Assembly (NCBI GenBank): GCA_964396385.1
Contig: CAYNFH010000058.1
Span: 1-28,555, forward strand
DNA from: CAYNFH01 sp964396385
GTDB taxonomy: Bacteria; Armatimonadota; Chthonomonadetes; Chthonomonadales; CAJBBX01
Direction: 5' to 3'
Length of the DNA stretch: 28,555 bases
Positions 13,429 through 20,996 of this stretch are shown here, one piece after another (position 1 is the stretch's first letter; the number at the start of each line of letters is the position of its first letter). Position numbers and translations under genes: made by a program. Under the pieces are notes generated by a model. That model made no database searches, had not been told where the DNA came from, and saw nothing but the letters and a program-made list of their open reading frames with translations.

Positions 13429-15525
13429 TTGGACATCGCCACGGCGGCGGTGTGCGGGGCGGCGGTGGGAGTTGCGGGGATCTGGGCCGGGATGCTCGGC
13501 GACCGCTTCTCCAGCGTCATCGGCTTCAGCCCGGCGCAGCTCCTGAGCGGGCCGGCGGCGCTGGCGCTGGCGGGGATCGCGCTTGCGCTGGCGCTCTGGA
13601 ACCGCGTGGTGCCCCGGCGGCTCTCCGTTGCAGCCGCCGCATTCGGCCTGCTCTTTCTCTGGAGCCTGGTCTCTCAAGCTCGCTCTCACTATCACTACGC
13701 GAGCTTCGCTACGTTTGCCATATTGAGTGGGGCGCTGGCGCTCGGCGCGTCAGTGCGGTGGACGTGCACGGACCGCCGGATGCTGACCGTATTCGTCGCC
13801 ATGCTGGTGGTCGCAGGCGGGCTAGTGGCGGCGATGGGAGTGAGCGAGTACCTCCAGGAGGCCCGGGGCGGCAATCCCACCTGGCGGGTCTTCGTGAACT
13901 TCGTCTCCCCCAACTTCCTGGCGGGTTATCTGGCCATGGTGCTCCCGGTGTCTGCAGCGCTGTTCCTGGCGGCGCGAGACAGGGGAGTGACGGCGCTCTC
14001 CGGACTTGCCCTCCTGCTGGACGGCGCGTGCCTGATGGTGACCGGCTCGCGCGAGGCGATGGGGGCTGTCGCGGTAGGGCTGCTCGTGTTTGCAGTTCTG
14101 GCCGTCCGGGCGGGGGCGCTACGAGGGGCGTCGCGCGGCCGTGCGCTGGCGCTGCTGGGTATCGGCGTGGCCGCTATTCTGATCGGCGCCCGCCCTGTGC
14201 TCCACAGGCTAACGGTGGCGGGCACCGAGTCCTACTCCATGAAGTTCCGGCTACTGACCTGGGCGGGCGCCCTGAGAATGGCCGAGGCGAATCCCGTGCT
14301 TGGGACCGGTATCGGGACCTTTGACACGGCGTACGGTCCCTACGCCGCCGCGGCGTTTACTCAGCACGCGCACAGCAGCTACCTGCAGCTTGCCGCGGAG
14401 ACCGGCGTGGTAGGCGCCCTATGTCTGTTGGCAGGCATGGGCGCGGTGCTGGTAGCGGGAGTCCGTGTACGGCGAGAACCGAATCCGCCGGAAGCAGAGA
14501 CAGATCCATCGCCTGAGCCGGCACTGCTCGTCGCGGGACTGGTCGCGGCCGTGGTTGGGGCCGCGCTGCGCAACCTGTTCGACTCGGACCTGTACGTCCC
14601 GGCCAACGCGCTCACGTTCGCGTACATCGTCGGGCTGATCCTGGCCGTGGCCTCCTGGTCCCGAATGGCCGAGGAACACCCGGCCTTCCCCAGGAGCCTA
14701 ACGTGCAAGTACGCTCTGCTAGCCGCGGCGGTGCTGGTGCTGTATGGGGGGGCGCAGACGTTCGAGCGCATCGCGGAGATGGGCGCCGAAAGCGCGCTGC
14801 GAGCGGGCGATGCACAGGCGGCGATCTCCAACCTGCAGAGCGCGTCCGTTGCTGACCCCGAAGACCCCGAACCCCTCCTGGAATTGGCGGTAGTCTACGA
14901 CTCGACGGGCCGGCCCGCGCCGGCGGAGGAGGCGATACGACGCGCCATCCGGGATGCGCCAATCGGCAAGACCTACTACCGGCTGGGCAAGCTGCTGGTC
15001 AAGCAGGGGCGCTTGCCGGAGGCGATACAAGCGTTCGAGCGCGCGCGCCAGATTGAGCCGCACAACCTGCAGACGCTACTCGCACTCGCGGACGCGTACC
15101 AGAAGGAGGGGAGGAGCGCGGACGCCGTGGAGGTATATCGTGCCATGGTGGCGCTCTATGCCAGTCCGTACGGCAAGGTGCGGGCGCTGCCGGAGCTCGT
15201 TACGTGGGAGTTCGGGACCGCCTACCTGGGGCTCGCGGACGCCGCTATCGCGCAGCATGATGCGGCCGACGCTCTTGCAGACCTGCAGCAGGCCGCAACG
15301 GTATTCGACGAATTCTGGCGCTCCAGGAATCTGCAGATCGTACACGTTCAGGTGCGCCCGGACGTGCTAAAGTCTGTGGCGGATCAGTACGACCGGACGC
15401 TGGAGGAGTGGCCACAGCTTCTGCGCCAGCAGGGCCGTGCCGCCGAGGCGGACGCCCTGGACGCCCGCCGCACCAGGCTGCACGAGGAGATGCAGAAGGA
15501 GTTTCAGAACCCGCCGCAGCCCTAG
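13429..15525 (+). CDS. O-antigen ligase/polymerase-like membrane protein with C-terminal TPRs
   Basis: About 698 residues from TTG 13429. Residues 1-440 hold ten or more hydrophobic helices; the Wzy_C/O-antigen ligase region includes KFRLLTWAGALRMAEANPVLGTGIGTF (around 272-298) and QHAHSSYLQLAAETGVVGAL (312-331), matching the family's periplasmic loop motif. Residues about 450-640 are TPR-like (AQAAISNLQSASVADPEDPEPLLELAVVYDSTG; YRLGKLLVKQGRLPEAIQAFERARQIEPHNLQTLLALADAYQKEGR). It likely ligates or polymerises a lipid-linked glycan made with the two upstream glycosyltransferases. The start is uncertain: the frame is open back into the upstream gene; TTG 13429 has GGGAGGG upstream and precedes the first helix, while GTG 13336 is possible. 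It ends tail to tail with the next gene. Confidence 0.85.
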   Translation: MDIATAAVCGAAVGVAGIWAGMLGDRFSSVIGFSPAQLLSGPAALALAGIALALALWNRVVPRRLSVAAAAFGLLFLWSLVSQARSHYHYASFATFAILSGALALGASVRWTCTDRRMLTVFVAMLVVAGGLVAAMGVSEYLQEARGGNPTWRVFVNFVSPNFLAGYLAMVLPVSAALFLAARDRGVTALSGLALLLDGACLMVTGSREAMGAVAVGLLVFAVLAVRAGALRGASRGRALALLGIGVAAILIGARPVLHRLTVAGTESYSMKFRLLTWAGALRMAEANPVLGTGIGTFDTAYGPYAAAAFTQHAHSSYLQLAAETGVVGALCLLAGMGAVLVAGVRVRREPNPPEAETDPSPEPALLVAGLVAAVVGAALRNLFDSDLYVPANALTFAYIVGLILAVASWSRMAEEHPAFPRSLTCKYALLAAAVLVLYGGAQTFERIAEMGAESALRAGDAQAAISNLQSASVADPEDPEPLLELAVVYDSTGRPAPAEEAIRRAIRDAPIGKTYYRLGKLLVKQGRLPEAIQAFERARQIEPHNLQTLLALADAYQKEGRSADAVEVYRAMVALYASPYGKVRALPELVTWEFGTAYLGLADAAIAQHDAADALADLQQAATVFDEFWRSRNLQIVHVQVRPDVLKSVADQYDRTLEEWPQLLRQQGRAAEADALDARRTRLHEEMQKEFQNPPQP

Positions 15526-17051
15526 AGGTATCCCAGGTCTTCCAGACGGCGGGCGATTTCCGCCTCCTCGTCCGGCGTGTAGACGGAATCGGCGGAGGTG
15601 ACGGGGAGGGCGGTCCGTCCCATTCCGGGCGGCGGCTCGATGGCGAATGCGCGGAGGATGGTGGGCGCGATGTCATAGATGGACATGCCAAGGCGGCGAA
15701 CGCCACCTCCGCCTCGCACATCCGAGTGTGCCTCACCCTGCAGAGACGGGCCGGGACGGCGCCCGGCCCCTACAGCCGGTCCGGGTCCAGTCGTTGCCAT
15801 AATAGCGATGCCGTACTGAGCGTGGTTGGCGTCGTCCGGGCCGGTGTCGTTCTCGTGGATCCAGACGGCGCCGTGGCCCACGCTGCCCACCGACCGCCAG
15901 TTCAGGTCCCCGAAGTAGACGATGAGGTCCGGCGGCACGTTATTGCACGCCTTGTATGTCTCCTCCGGCCGGTACACCTTCGTGCCGATGGGCCGGCCAT
16001 GCTCGTCCCCGAGCGCCTCCAGCTTCGCGGTGAGCTCCTGCTTCAGCGACTCAACCTCGGCCGGATCGACGGTTCCCTGCGGCTCCCGCCCGCGCACGTT
16101 GAGGAAGAGTCGACCGTAGTAGCCACCGTCGCCCCAGGCCCTGGTGCGCTCCCAGTCCACAAGGGCGGGGGAGAACTTCGTGACCCCCTGCGGCGGCTCC
16201 TTGAGGGCGAGATAGCCCTCGCGCATCAGCCACTCGTTGAAGCAGATGCCGCCGTCCATCCGCTTGGCCCCGTGGTCCGAGACCACCAGCACCAGCGTGT
16301 CCGGCGGCAGGATGGCGACCAGTTCGCCTACTTCCGAATCCAGTGCGACGTAGTAGTCGTGTATCGCGTGCTCGTACGGGTTGCCGGGCGTGTAGAGCGG
16401 GTGGGCGGGGTCGAAGTAGCGCCAGAAGCCATGATGGATGCGGTCCGGTCCCATTTCTACCATCACGAAGAGGTCCCACGGCTTGTTGAGCAAGAGGTGG
16501 CCGGCGAGCTGGAAGCGCTTCTCCGTCATGTCGTAGATCTGCTCCAGCAGCAGGTCCTTGTTCTCCGTCCGGAACTCCCGCACATCGATGATATACTCGC
16601 CGATGGTGTGGCGGATCTCGTCCTTTAGCTCCGGAGGGTAGGTGTACTCGCTCTCCGTGTCCGGCGCCAGGAAATCGCAGACCATCAGGCCGTTCACCGG
16701 GCGGGGCGGGTAGGTGAGCGGAATGCCGAGCAGGATGCACTGCTTGCCGTGGCGCGCCAGCACGTCCCAGACCGTCTCCTCGCGCACCATCCGGCTGCTG
16801 GCGAAGCTAAGGCCCTCATAGGAGTGGTCGTTCCGGTTCCGGAAGCCGTAGATGCCGAGGGTGCCGGGGTCGCGGCCCGTCATCATGCACATCCAGGCGG
16901 GGACGGTGATGGGCGGAATGGTGCTTTCCAGCGGGCCGCTGATGCCGGCGCTCATCAGCCGGCTGAGGTTAGGCAGGTCGGCGCGCCACCGGTCCAGCAC
17001 AAGTTCGGGCGGCGCGCAGTCCAGGCCGATGATGCAGACTCTGGTGGCCAT
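15522..17051 (-). CDS. AlkP-superfamily phosphohydrolase/phosphomutase (type I phosphodiesterase family)
   Basis: A 509-residue protein of the alkaline phosphatase superfamily (type I phosphodiesterase/nucleotide pyrophosphatase, COG3379-like). Metal and nucleophile positions are visible: Asp11 in VCIIGLDCAPPEL, Thr49 in TIPPITVPAWMCMMTGRDPG, Asp203 and His207 in MGPDRIHHGFW, Asp259-His260 in VVSDHGAKRMDGG, and a likely His410 in ANHAQYGIAIM. No signal peptide is seen. Such enzymes hydrolyse phosphodiesters or phosphomonoesters; substrate unknown. Residues about 424-452 form a Gly/Arg/Pro-rich insert encoded by a GTAG-footed palindromic repeat, between two conserved blocks. ATG 17051 has only a weak ribosome site. 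The stop shares CTAG with the convergent ligase gene. Confidence 0.87.
   Translation of the reverse strand: MATRVCIIGLDCAPPELVLDRWRADLPNLSRLMSAGISGPLESTIPPITVPAWMCMMTGRDPGTLGIYGFRNRNDHSYEGLSFASSRMVREETVWDVLARHGKQCILLGIPLTYPPRPVNGLMVCDFLAPDTESEYTYPPELKDEIRHTIGEYIIDVREFRTENKDLLLEQIYDMTEKRFQLAGHLLLNKPWDLFVMVEMGPDRIHHGFWRYFDPAHPLYTPGNPYEHAIHDYYVALDSEVGELVAILPPDTLVLVVSDHGAKRMDGGICFNEWLMREGYLALKEPPQGVTKFSPALVDWERTRAWGDGGYYGRLFLNVRGREPQGTVDPAEVESLKQELTAKLEALGDEHGRPIGTKVYRPEETYKACNNVPPDLIVYFGDLNWRSVGSVGHGAVWIHENDTGPDDANHAQYGIAIMATTGPGPAVGAGRRPGPSLQGEAHSDVRGGGGVRRLGMSIYDIAPTILRAFAIEPPPGMGRTALPVTSADSVYTPDEEAEIARRLEDLGYL
15696..15782. repeat. GTAG-footed palindrome and adjoining repeat inside the phosphohydrolase gene
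   Basis: GGGCCGGG (15748-15755), loop ACGGCG and CCCGGCCC (15762-15769) followed by CTAC make an 8-bp hairpin that reads GTAG + hairpin on the minus strand. The adjoining bases to about 15696 contain two more small palindromes (around 15692-15701 and 15716-15731). Together they encode roughly 29 residues with no counterpart expected in the family. The hairpin has the same layout as the pair at 17077-17153. Confidence 0.65.
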
Positions 17052-17076
17052 ACTTCCAGTTTACCGCTTCGAAGTC

Positions 17077-17153
17077 GGGCGGCCACGCTGGGCCGCCCCT
17101 ACGGTGGATAACCGAACACCGCCCTTTGTAGGGGCGGCCCTGCGTGGCCGCCC
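17077..17153. repeat. Inverted pair of GTAG-footed REP-like palindromes (BIME-like)
   Basis: Left copy 17077-17102: stem GGGCGGCC/GGCCGCCC, loop ACGCTG, foot CTAC. Right copy 17128-17153: foot GTAG, then the same stem with loop CTGCGT. The two 26-nt copies are inverted with one mismatch and 25 bp between them. GTAG feet and paired opposite copies are known marks of REP elements mobilised by IS200/IS605-like RAYT transposases; none is encoded here. The pair fills the spacer between the ABC permease and phosphohydrolase genes. Confidence 0.8.
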
Positions 17154-17164
17154 GCGCCGGTTCC

Positions 17165-18085
17165 TTACCGCTGCTCGCCTTCGTAGTAGACCCAGCGGGC
17201 GGAGGTGCGGAACACGACGAGCGTGGCGACCAGTGTGATGATGAACAGGACCCACGCCATGGCACACGCGTAGCCCATGCGGAAGTAGTTGAACGCGTTC
17301 TGGTAGAGGTAGAGCGCGTAGAAGAGCGTGGAGTTGGCCGGCCCGCCGGGTGGGGATGTCATCAGGAACGTTTGCGTGAAGTACTGGAAGGTGCCGATGA
17401 CGCTCAGTATCAGGTTGAAGAAGATGACCGGCGAGATGGCCGGGAGGGTGATATGCCAGGTCTTGCGCCAGGAGCTGGCGCCATCCAAGTCCGCCGCCTC
17501 ATACAGGTGGGCCGGCACCCCCTGGAGCGCGGCCAGGTAGATGACCACGCCGCCGCCCACCGTCCAGAGGTCCATCAGGATGAAGGCCGGCTTGGCCCAC
17601 AGAGGGCTGCTCAGCCACTCCGACCGGGGCAGGTGGAGCGTATTTAGAGTCGCGTTGATCAGGCCGTACTGCGGGTTCAGGAGCCAGAGCCAGAGCACCG
17701 AGGAGGCCACGGTGGGAACGACGGATGGCAGATAGTAGATGGTCCGGAACCAGGCCATCCCGCGCACCTTCTGGTTCAGGAGCAGGGCGACGCCCACCGA
17801 GAAGACCACGGCGATGGGCAGCTCGAGGAACATGAACGCCGTGTTGACCAGGGAGGGAAGGAAGTAGTCGTGGTCCGTAAACAGCTCCACGTAGTTCCGG
17901 ATCCCTACCCAGCGGGGGGGTGTCAGCACCCCGTACTGACAGAAGCTGTAGTAGAGAGACGCGATGATGGGGTAGAGCGTGAAGATCAGGAATCCCAGCG
18001 CCCAGGGAGATATGAAGCCGAGGCCGGTGCGCAGGTCCCGCCGCGAGCGGGCTCTTTGCCACTCCCGGTATGGTTTCACGCTCAA
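17165..18085 (-). CDS. Sugar ABC transporter permease (MalF/UgpA type)
   Basis: A 306-residue inner-membrane permease of the carbohydrate-uptake ABC family. A short basic N-terminus leads into about six helices (GFISPWALGFLIFTLYPIIASLYYSF; VNTAFMFLELPIAVVFSVGVALLL; FRTIYYLPSVVPTVASSVLWLWLL). The cytoplasmic EAA loop reads HLYEAADLDGASSWRKTWHITLPAISP near residues 203-230, which contacts the ATPase. It may start at TTG 18085, overlapping the binding-protein stop by 4 nt, or at GTG 18079. Its partner permease (MalG/UgpE type) and an ATPase are not in the window; the next gene downstream is unrelated. It is the last gene of the run that includes the histidine kinase. Substrate not deducible beyond sugar-type. 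Confidence 0.9.
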   Translation of the reverse strand: MSVKPYREWQRARSRRDLRTGLGFISPWALGFLIFTLYPIIASLYYSFCQYGVLTPPRWVGIRNYVELFTDHDYFLPSLVNTAFMFLELPIAVVFSVGVALLLNQKVRGMAWFRTIYYLPSVVPTVASSVLWLWLLNPQYGLINATLNTLHLPRSEWLSSPLWAKPAFILMDLWTVGGGVVIYLAALQGVPAHLYEAADLDGASSWRKTWHITLPAISPVIFFNLILSVIGTFQYFTQTFLMTSPPGGPANSTLFYALYLYQNAFNYFRMGYACAMAWVLFIITLVATLVVFRTSARWVYYEGEQR

Positions 18086-19377
18086 CGGTACCTGTCCAGC
18101 TCCCGCTGGACGCGGACCCGCACGTCGCGCAGGGCTCGCTCCGGCGTCTTGCTCCCGTCCAGCACGTAGTCTTGCGCATTCTGCAGCTCCGCATTGTACA
18201 GGTTGGCTACGGGCAGGGCCGGGAAGCTGCCGGCATTGGGGCTGTCGGCCAGGTCCAGGAACTTGCTGTACTGGACTTTGTAGGGAGCCCCGGTGCGGAG
18301 CCGCGGCGAATGGAGCGCGCTGCGCGTATTCGGCACGTTGTTCATCATGGACGCGAAGTAGATCTGCGCCTCATCGCTCTGCATCCAGACCATCAGGTCC
18401 CACGCCTCTTTGGGGTGCTTGCTGTCCTTCGGGATGCAGAAGACGTTCCCGCCGAGCCAGGTAGAGCGAGCGCGGTCCGGCCGGTCCGCCGGCGGCGGGA
18501 TCGGGCCCACACCGTACTGCAGCCCGGCCGCGTACTTCTTCACCCAGTAGGGTGTCCACTCGCCGTCCCACTTCATGGCAATTTTCCCGACGAAGAACGG
18601 GTTGTTGGCGCTCTGCTGCGCCCCAAACCCGGACGAAAAGGCGTTGACCTTTTCGTAGCCGCCCAGCCTCTCCACCAATGATTTGTACCAGGCGAGCGCC
18701 CTTACGTTGTTGGGATCGTCCGCGGTTATCCGGCCCGTCCGCTCATCATACAGGCTGCCGCCGAACACCTGGAAGATATCCGGCAGCACCGTGAGGGGCT
18801 GGAGACCGAGCTGCGTGATGTTGCCACCTGCGTCCCTCCGGGTCAGTTTGACCGCGTCGTCCGACATCTCCTTTATGGTTTGCGGTGGCAGGTCCGGGTT
18901 GATGCCGGCGCTCCGGAACGACTTCCGGTTCCAGATGAAGGCAAGGTCGTCGATGAGGAACGGCAGCCCATAGAGGCGGCCGTGATAGCGGCACTCGCGG
19001 AGGCCGCCCGGGACGAACTGCTCTTCCCGGAGGCCCGCCTGCCGGAACCGGTCGTCCAGGGTGAAGATAGCGCCGTTGGCGGCGAGCGGCCCCAGGAAGA
19101 GCGGGTCCGAGAGGGTGAACATGTCCGGGGGCACGCCCGCGACGATGGCGCGTACGGTCTTGGTGTCGTCCGTAACCGCGCCGAGGTTGTCCACGATGAT
19201 GTTGGGATGCTCCTGGTGGTACCGGCGCAGGACGCGCAGGAAGTTCTGCTCCTCCGGCCCGGTCCACATGGACCAGACGGTGAGGTGGACGGTGTTGCGA
19301 GGCTCGGCGGCGTGGTGCGAGCAGCCGGGGAGAACGGTGAAAGTCAGGAGCAGACAACAAGTGAATAGTCGGTTCAT
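18082..19377 (-). CDS. Sugar ABC transporter substrate-binding lipoprotein
   Basis: A 431-residue extracellular solute-binding protein, family 1. The signal ends in the lipobox LPGC (lipidated Cys19), so it is probably a membrane-anchored lipoprotein. Family marks are HLTVWSMWTGPEEQNFLRVLRRYHQEHPNI near the mature N-terminus, PPDMFTLSDP, the YGLPFLIDDLAFIWNRKSFRSAGI hinge region, and KHPKEAWDLMVWMQSDEAQ near the C-terminus. It should deliver a sugar or glycoside to the permease encoded next. Its ATG overlaps the stop of the upstream histidine kinase (ATGA), and no Shine-Dalgarno is visible, which suggests translation by coupling. The pairing with a sensor kinase hints that uptake is signal-controlled; that is inference. 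Confidence 0.92.
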   Translation of the reverse strand: MNRLFTCCLLLTFTVLPGCSHHAAEPRNTVHLTVWSMWTGPEEQNFLRVLRRYHQEHPNIIVDNLGAVTDDTKTVRAIVAGVPPDMFTLSDPLFLGPLAANGAIFTLDDRFRQAGLREEQFVPGGLRECRYHGRLYGLPFLIDDLAFIWNRKSFRSAGINPDLPPQTIKEMSDDAVKLTRRDAGGNITQLGLQPLTVLPDIFQVFGGSLYDERTGRITADDPNNVRALAWYKSLVERLGGYEKVNAFSSGFGAQQSANNPFFVGKIAMKWDGEWTPYWVKKYAAGLQYGVGPIPPPADRPDRARSTWLGGNVFCIPKDSKHPKEAWDLMVWMQSDEAQIYFASMMNNVPNTRSALHSPRLRTGAPYKVQYSKFLDLADSPNAGSFPALPVANLYNAELQNAQDYVLDGSKTPERALRDVRVRVQRELDRYR

Positions 19378-20534
19378 CCGCGTGGCAAAGTCGCCTCGAT
19401 GACCGCGCCCTCGCCGGGGCGGCTGCGGACCTCCACGGCGCCACCAAGCTTCTCGGCGCGGTCCTTCATGGCGTAGAGGCCGAAGCTGGAATCGGCGGCT
19501 TCCGGCGCGAAGCCCACCCCGTCATCCTCTACGCAGCAGCGGATAACGCTTCCGTCCGGCCGGACCCGGACGGACACGCGGGTGGCGCGGGCGTGCTTGG
19601 CCACGTTCGTAAGAGCTTCCTGAATGATGCGCGTGAGGGCCAGCTCCGTCTGCTCAGGCAGCACCAGGTCGGGGTCCTCCAGCGCCAGGTCCACCGTAAT
19701 GCCGGTGCGCTCCGCGAAGCGGCTGATGTGGCGGCGCAGCGCCTCGGCCAGGCTGTCTCCCTCATGCTGCCAGGGGCGCAGGTGGAAGGCCAGGTTCCGG
19801 CCCTCGTTCCAGGCCGCCCGCAGCGCGGGCACCTCCTCCTTGAGGATCTGCTCCGCCTCCTCAGGTTCCTTACGGATGAGCCTGCTGCATAGCTCCAGGC
19901 GCAGGATGGAGGCGACGAGTGCGTGGCCGAGGCTGTCGTGGATCTCGCGGGCGATGCGGGCACGCTCCTCGGAGGCGGCCACCTGCTCGCTCAGGGCCAG
20001 GAGCTGCGCGTTCTTGCGCTCTCGCCTGGCGCTCATCTGCCGTGCGAAGTAGCCCACCATCAACAGGAAGAAGAGCCGGGTAGCGAGACGGAGCGGATAG
20101 TCCGGAGTGGAGTGGGAGGACCACGTGGCGCACACGTATCCGGCCACGATCAGCGCAACCAGCCCCGAAGTCTCCGCCGGAGTCGCGAAGAGCGACTCGG
20201 CGATCATGGTCACGAAGTAGGCCAACCCCAGCTCGCTGGAGAGGCCGCCGGAGACGTACACTCCGGCCGAGATGACCCCGATGTCTACGGTGGTGAAGAT
20301 CCAGTCCCGGATGCCCGCGTTGGTGCCGAAGCGCCAGCCGCAGTAGGTGCGCAGGGCGGAGTTGACTACGGCCACGGCGAGGATGCCGAAGGCGAGCGGC
20401 AGGGGAACGGTGATCCAGCCGTAGGCGTGGGCGAGCGGGATGAAGACGGCGACGAAGATCAGGCAGATCCAGAGCAGACGGTTGATGCGCCACTGCTCGG
20501 GCAGGGGCTCTTTCACCGGCGCCGCCGCACTCAT
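19374..20534 (-). CDS. NarL-class membrane sensor histidine kinase (HisKA_3)
   Basis: A 386-residue kinase. Residues about 18-165 carry five or six hydrophobic helices with short loops, so the sensor is probably within the membrane. A helix linker (RQMSARRERKNAQLLALSEQVAASEERARIAREIHDSLGHAL) holds the HisKA_3 phosphoacceptor His199. The HATPase_c domain has QEALTNVAKHA (305-315), VEDDGVGF (335-342) and FGLYAMKDRAEKLGG. Such kinases pair with LuxR/NarL-type response regulators; none is encoded in the window, so the partner must lie elsewhere. ATG 20534 overlaps the DUF488 stop by 4 nt (ATGA); the longer upstream frame is the antisense-free shadow of DUF488. Downstream genes encode a sugar-binding lipoprotein and permease, also coupled by 4-nt overlap. 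Confidence 0.92.
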   Translation of the reverse strand: MSAAAPVKEPLPEQWRINRLLWICLIFVAVFIPLAHAYGWITVPLPLAFGILAVAVVNSALRTYCGWRFGTNAGIRDWIFTTVDIGVISAGVYVSGGLSSELGLAYFVTMIAESLFATPAETSGLVALIVAGYVCATWSSHSTPDYPLRLATRLFFLLMVGYFARQMSARRERKNAQLLALSEQVAASEERARIAREIHDSLGHALVASILRLELCSRLIRKEPEEAEQILKEEVPALRAAWNEGRNLAFHLRPWQHEGDSLAEALRRHISRFAERTGITVDLALEDPDLVLPEQTELALTRIIQEALTNVAKHARATRVSVRVRPDGSVIRCCVEDDGVGFAPEAADSSFGLYAMKDRAEKLGGAVEVRSRPGEGAVIEATLPRG

Positions 20535-20995
20535 GGACCGCCCTCCGCAAGGTGCACGACCTGGAGCTCGGGCATTCTCCGCTCCATCTCCTCCGCCACG
20601 AAGAAGCGGTGGCAGCGATGCGTCGGGCTGTCGATGGTGGAGTAGGAACAGGCGCAGAAGATGACCACCCGCCCGTACGCGCGGATCAGCTCCTCCAGCT
20701 CTGGAAATCCGCGCTCCGCGTCCACGTAGCAGGGCGGGCTGATGCGCTTGCCGCAGGAATCCCGGCGCGTGTTGCCCAACGCCTGCACGTGATGGAAGCT
20801 CTTGACGCCCGGCTTGCATCGCTCCACGGCGCAGCGGACGCCGCCCCCTGTGTAGTCCGGCGCGAAGGGGCTGTAGGGATGGGACCGGATGTCCACAACG
20901 ACGGCATCCTCCGGCAGGCTGCCATAGAACTCTTCCGGAGGCAACCGCTTATCCGTCACGGCATCCCGGTATCCGGCGGTGTAGAGGACGTACAC
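20531..20995 (-). CDS. DUF488 family protein
   Basis: A 154-residue protein of the DUF488 family. It starts YVLYTAGYR (family TIGYS-like start), then VVVDIRSHPYSPFAPDY near residues 33-50 and a Cys/His segment VVIFCACSYSTIDSPTHRCHRFFVAEEM near 108-136, equivalent to the conserved C...CHR block. The family's molecular function is not established; the Cys and His cluster suggests metal or nucleic-acid handling but this is inference. GTG 20995 lies 1 nt after the stop of the malate dehydrogenase gene, and its own stop overlaps the histidine kinase start, so it sits in the middle of a coupled run. Length is normal for the family. Confidence 0.85.
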   Translation of the reverse strand: MYVLYTAGYRDAVTDKRLPPEEFYGSLPEDAVVVDIRSHPYSPFAPDYTGGGVRCAVERCKPGVKSFHHVQALGNTRRDSCGKRISPPCYVDAERGFPELEELIRAYGRVVIFCACSYSTIDSPTHRCHRFFVAEEMERRMPELQVVHLAEGGP

Positions 20996-20996
20996 C

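Noticed and set aside
18077..18085. Frameshift joining binding protein and permease
   Set aside because: The overlap is a normal 4-nt TTGA stop/start junction; both proteins are complete.
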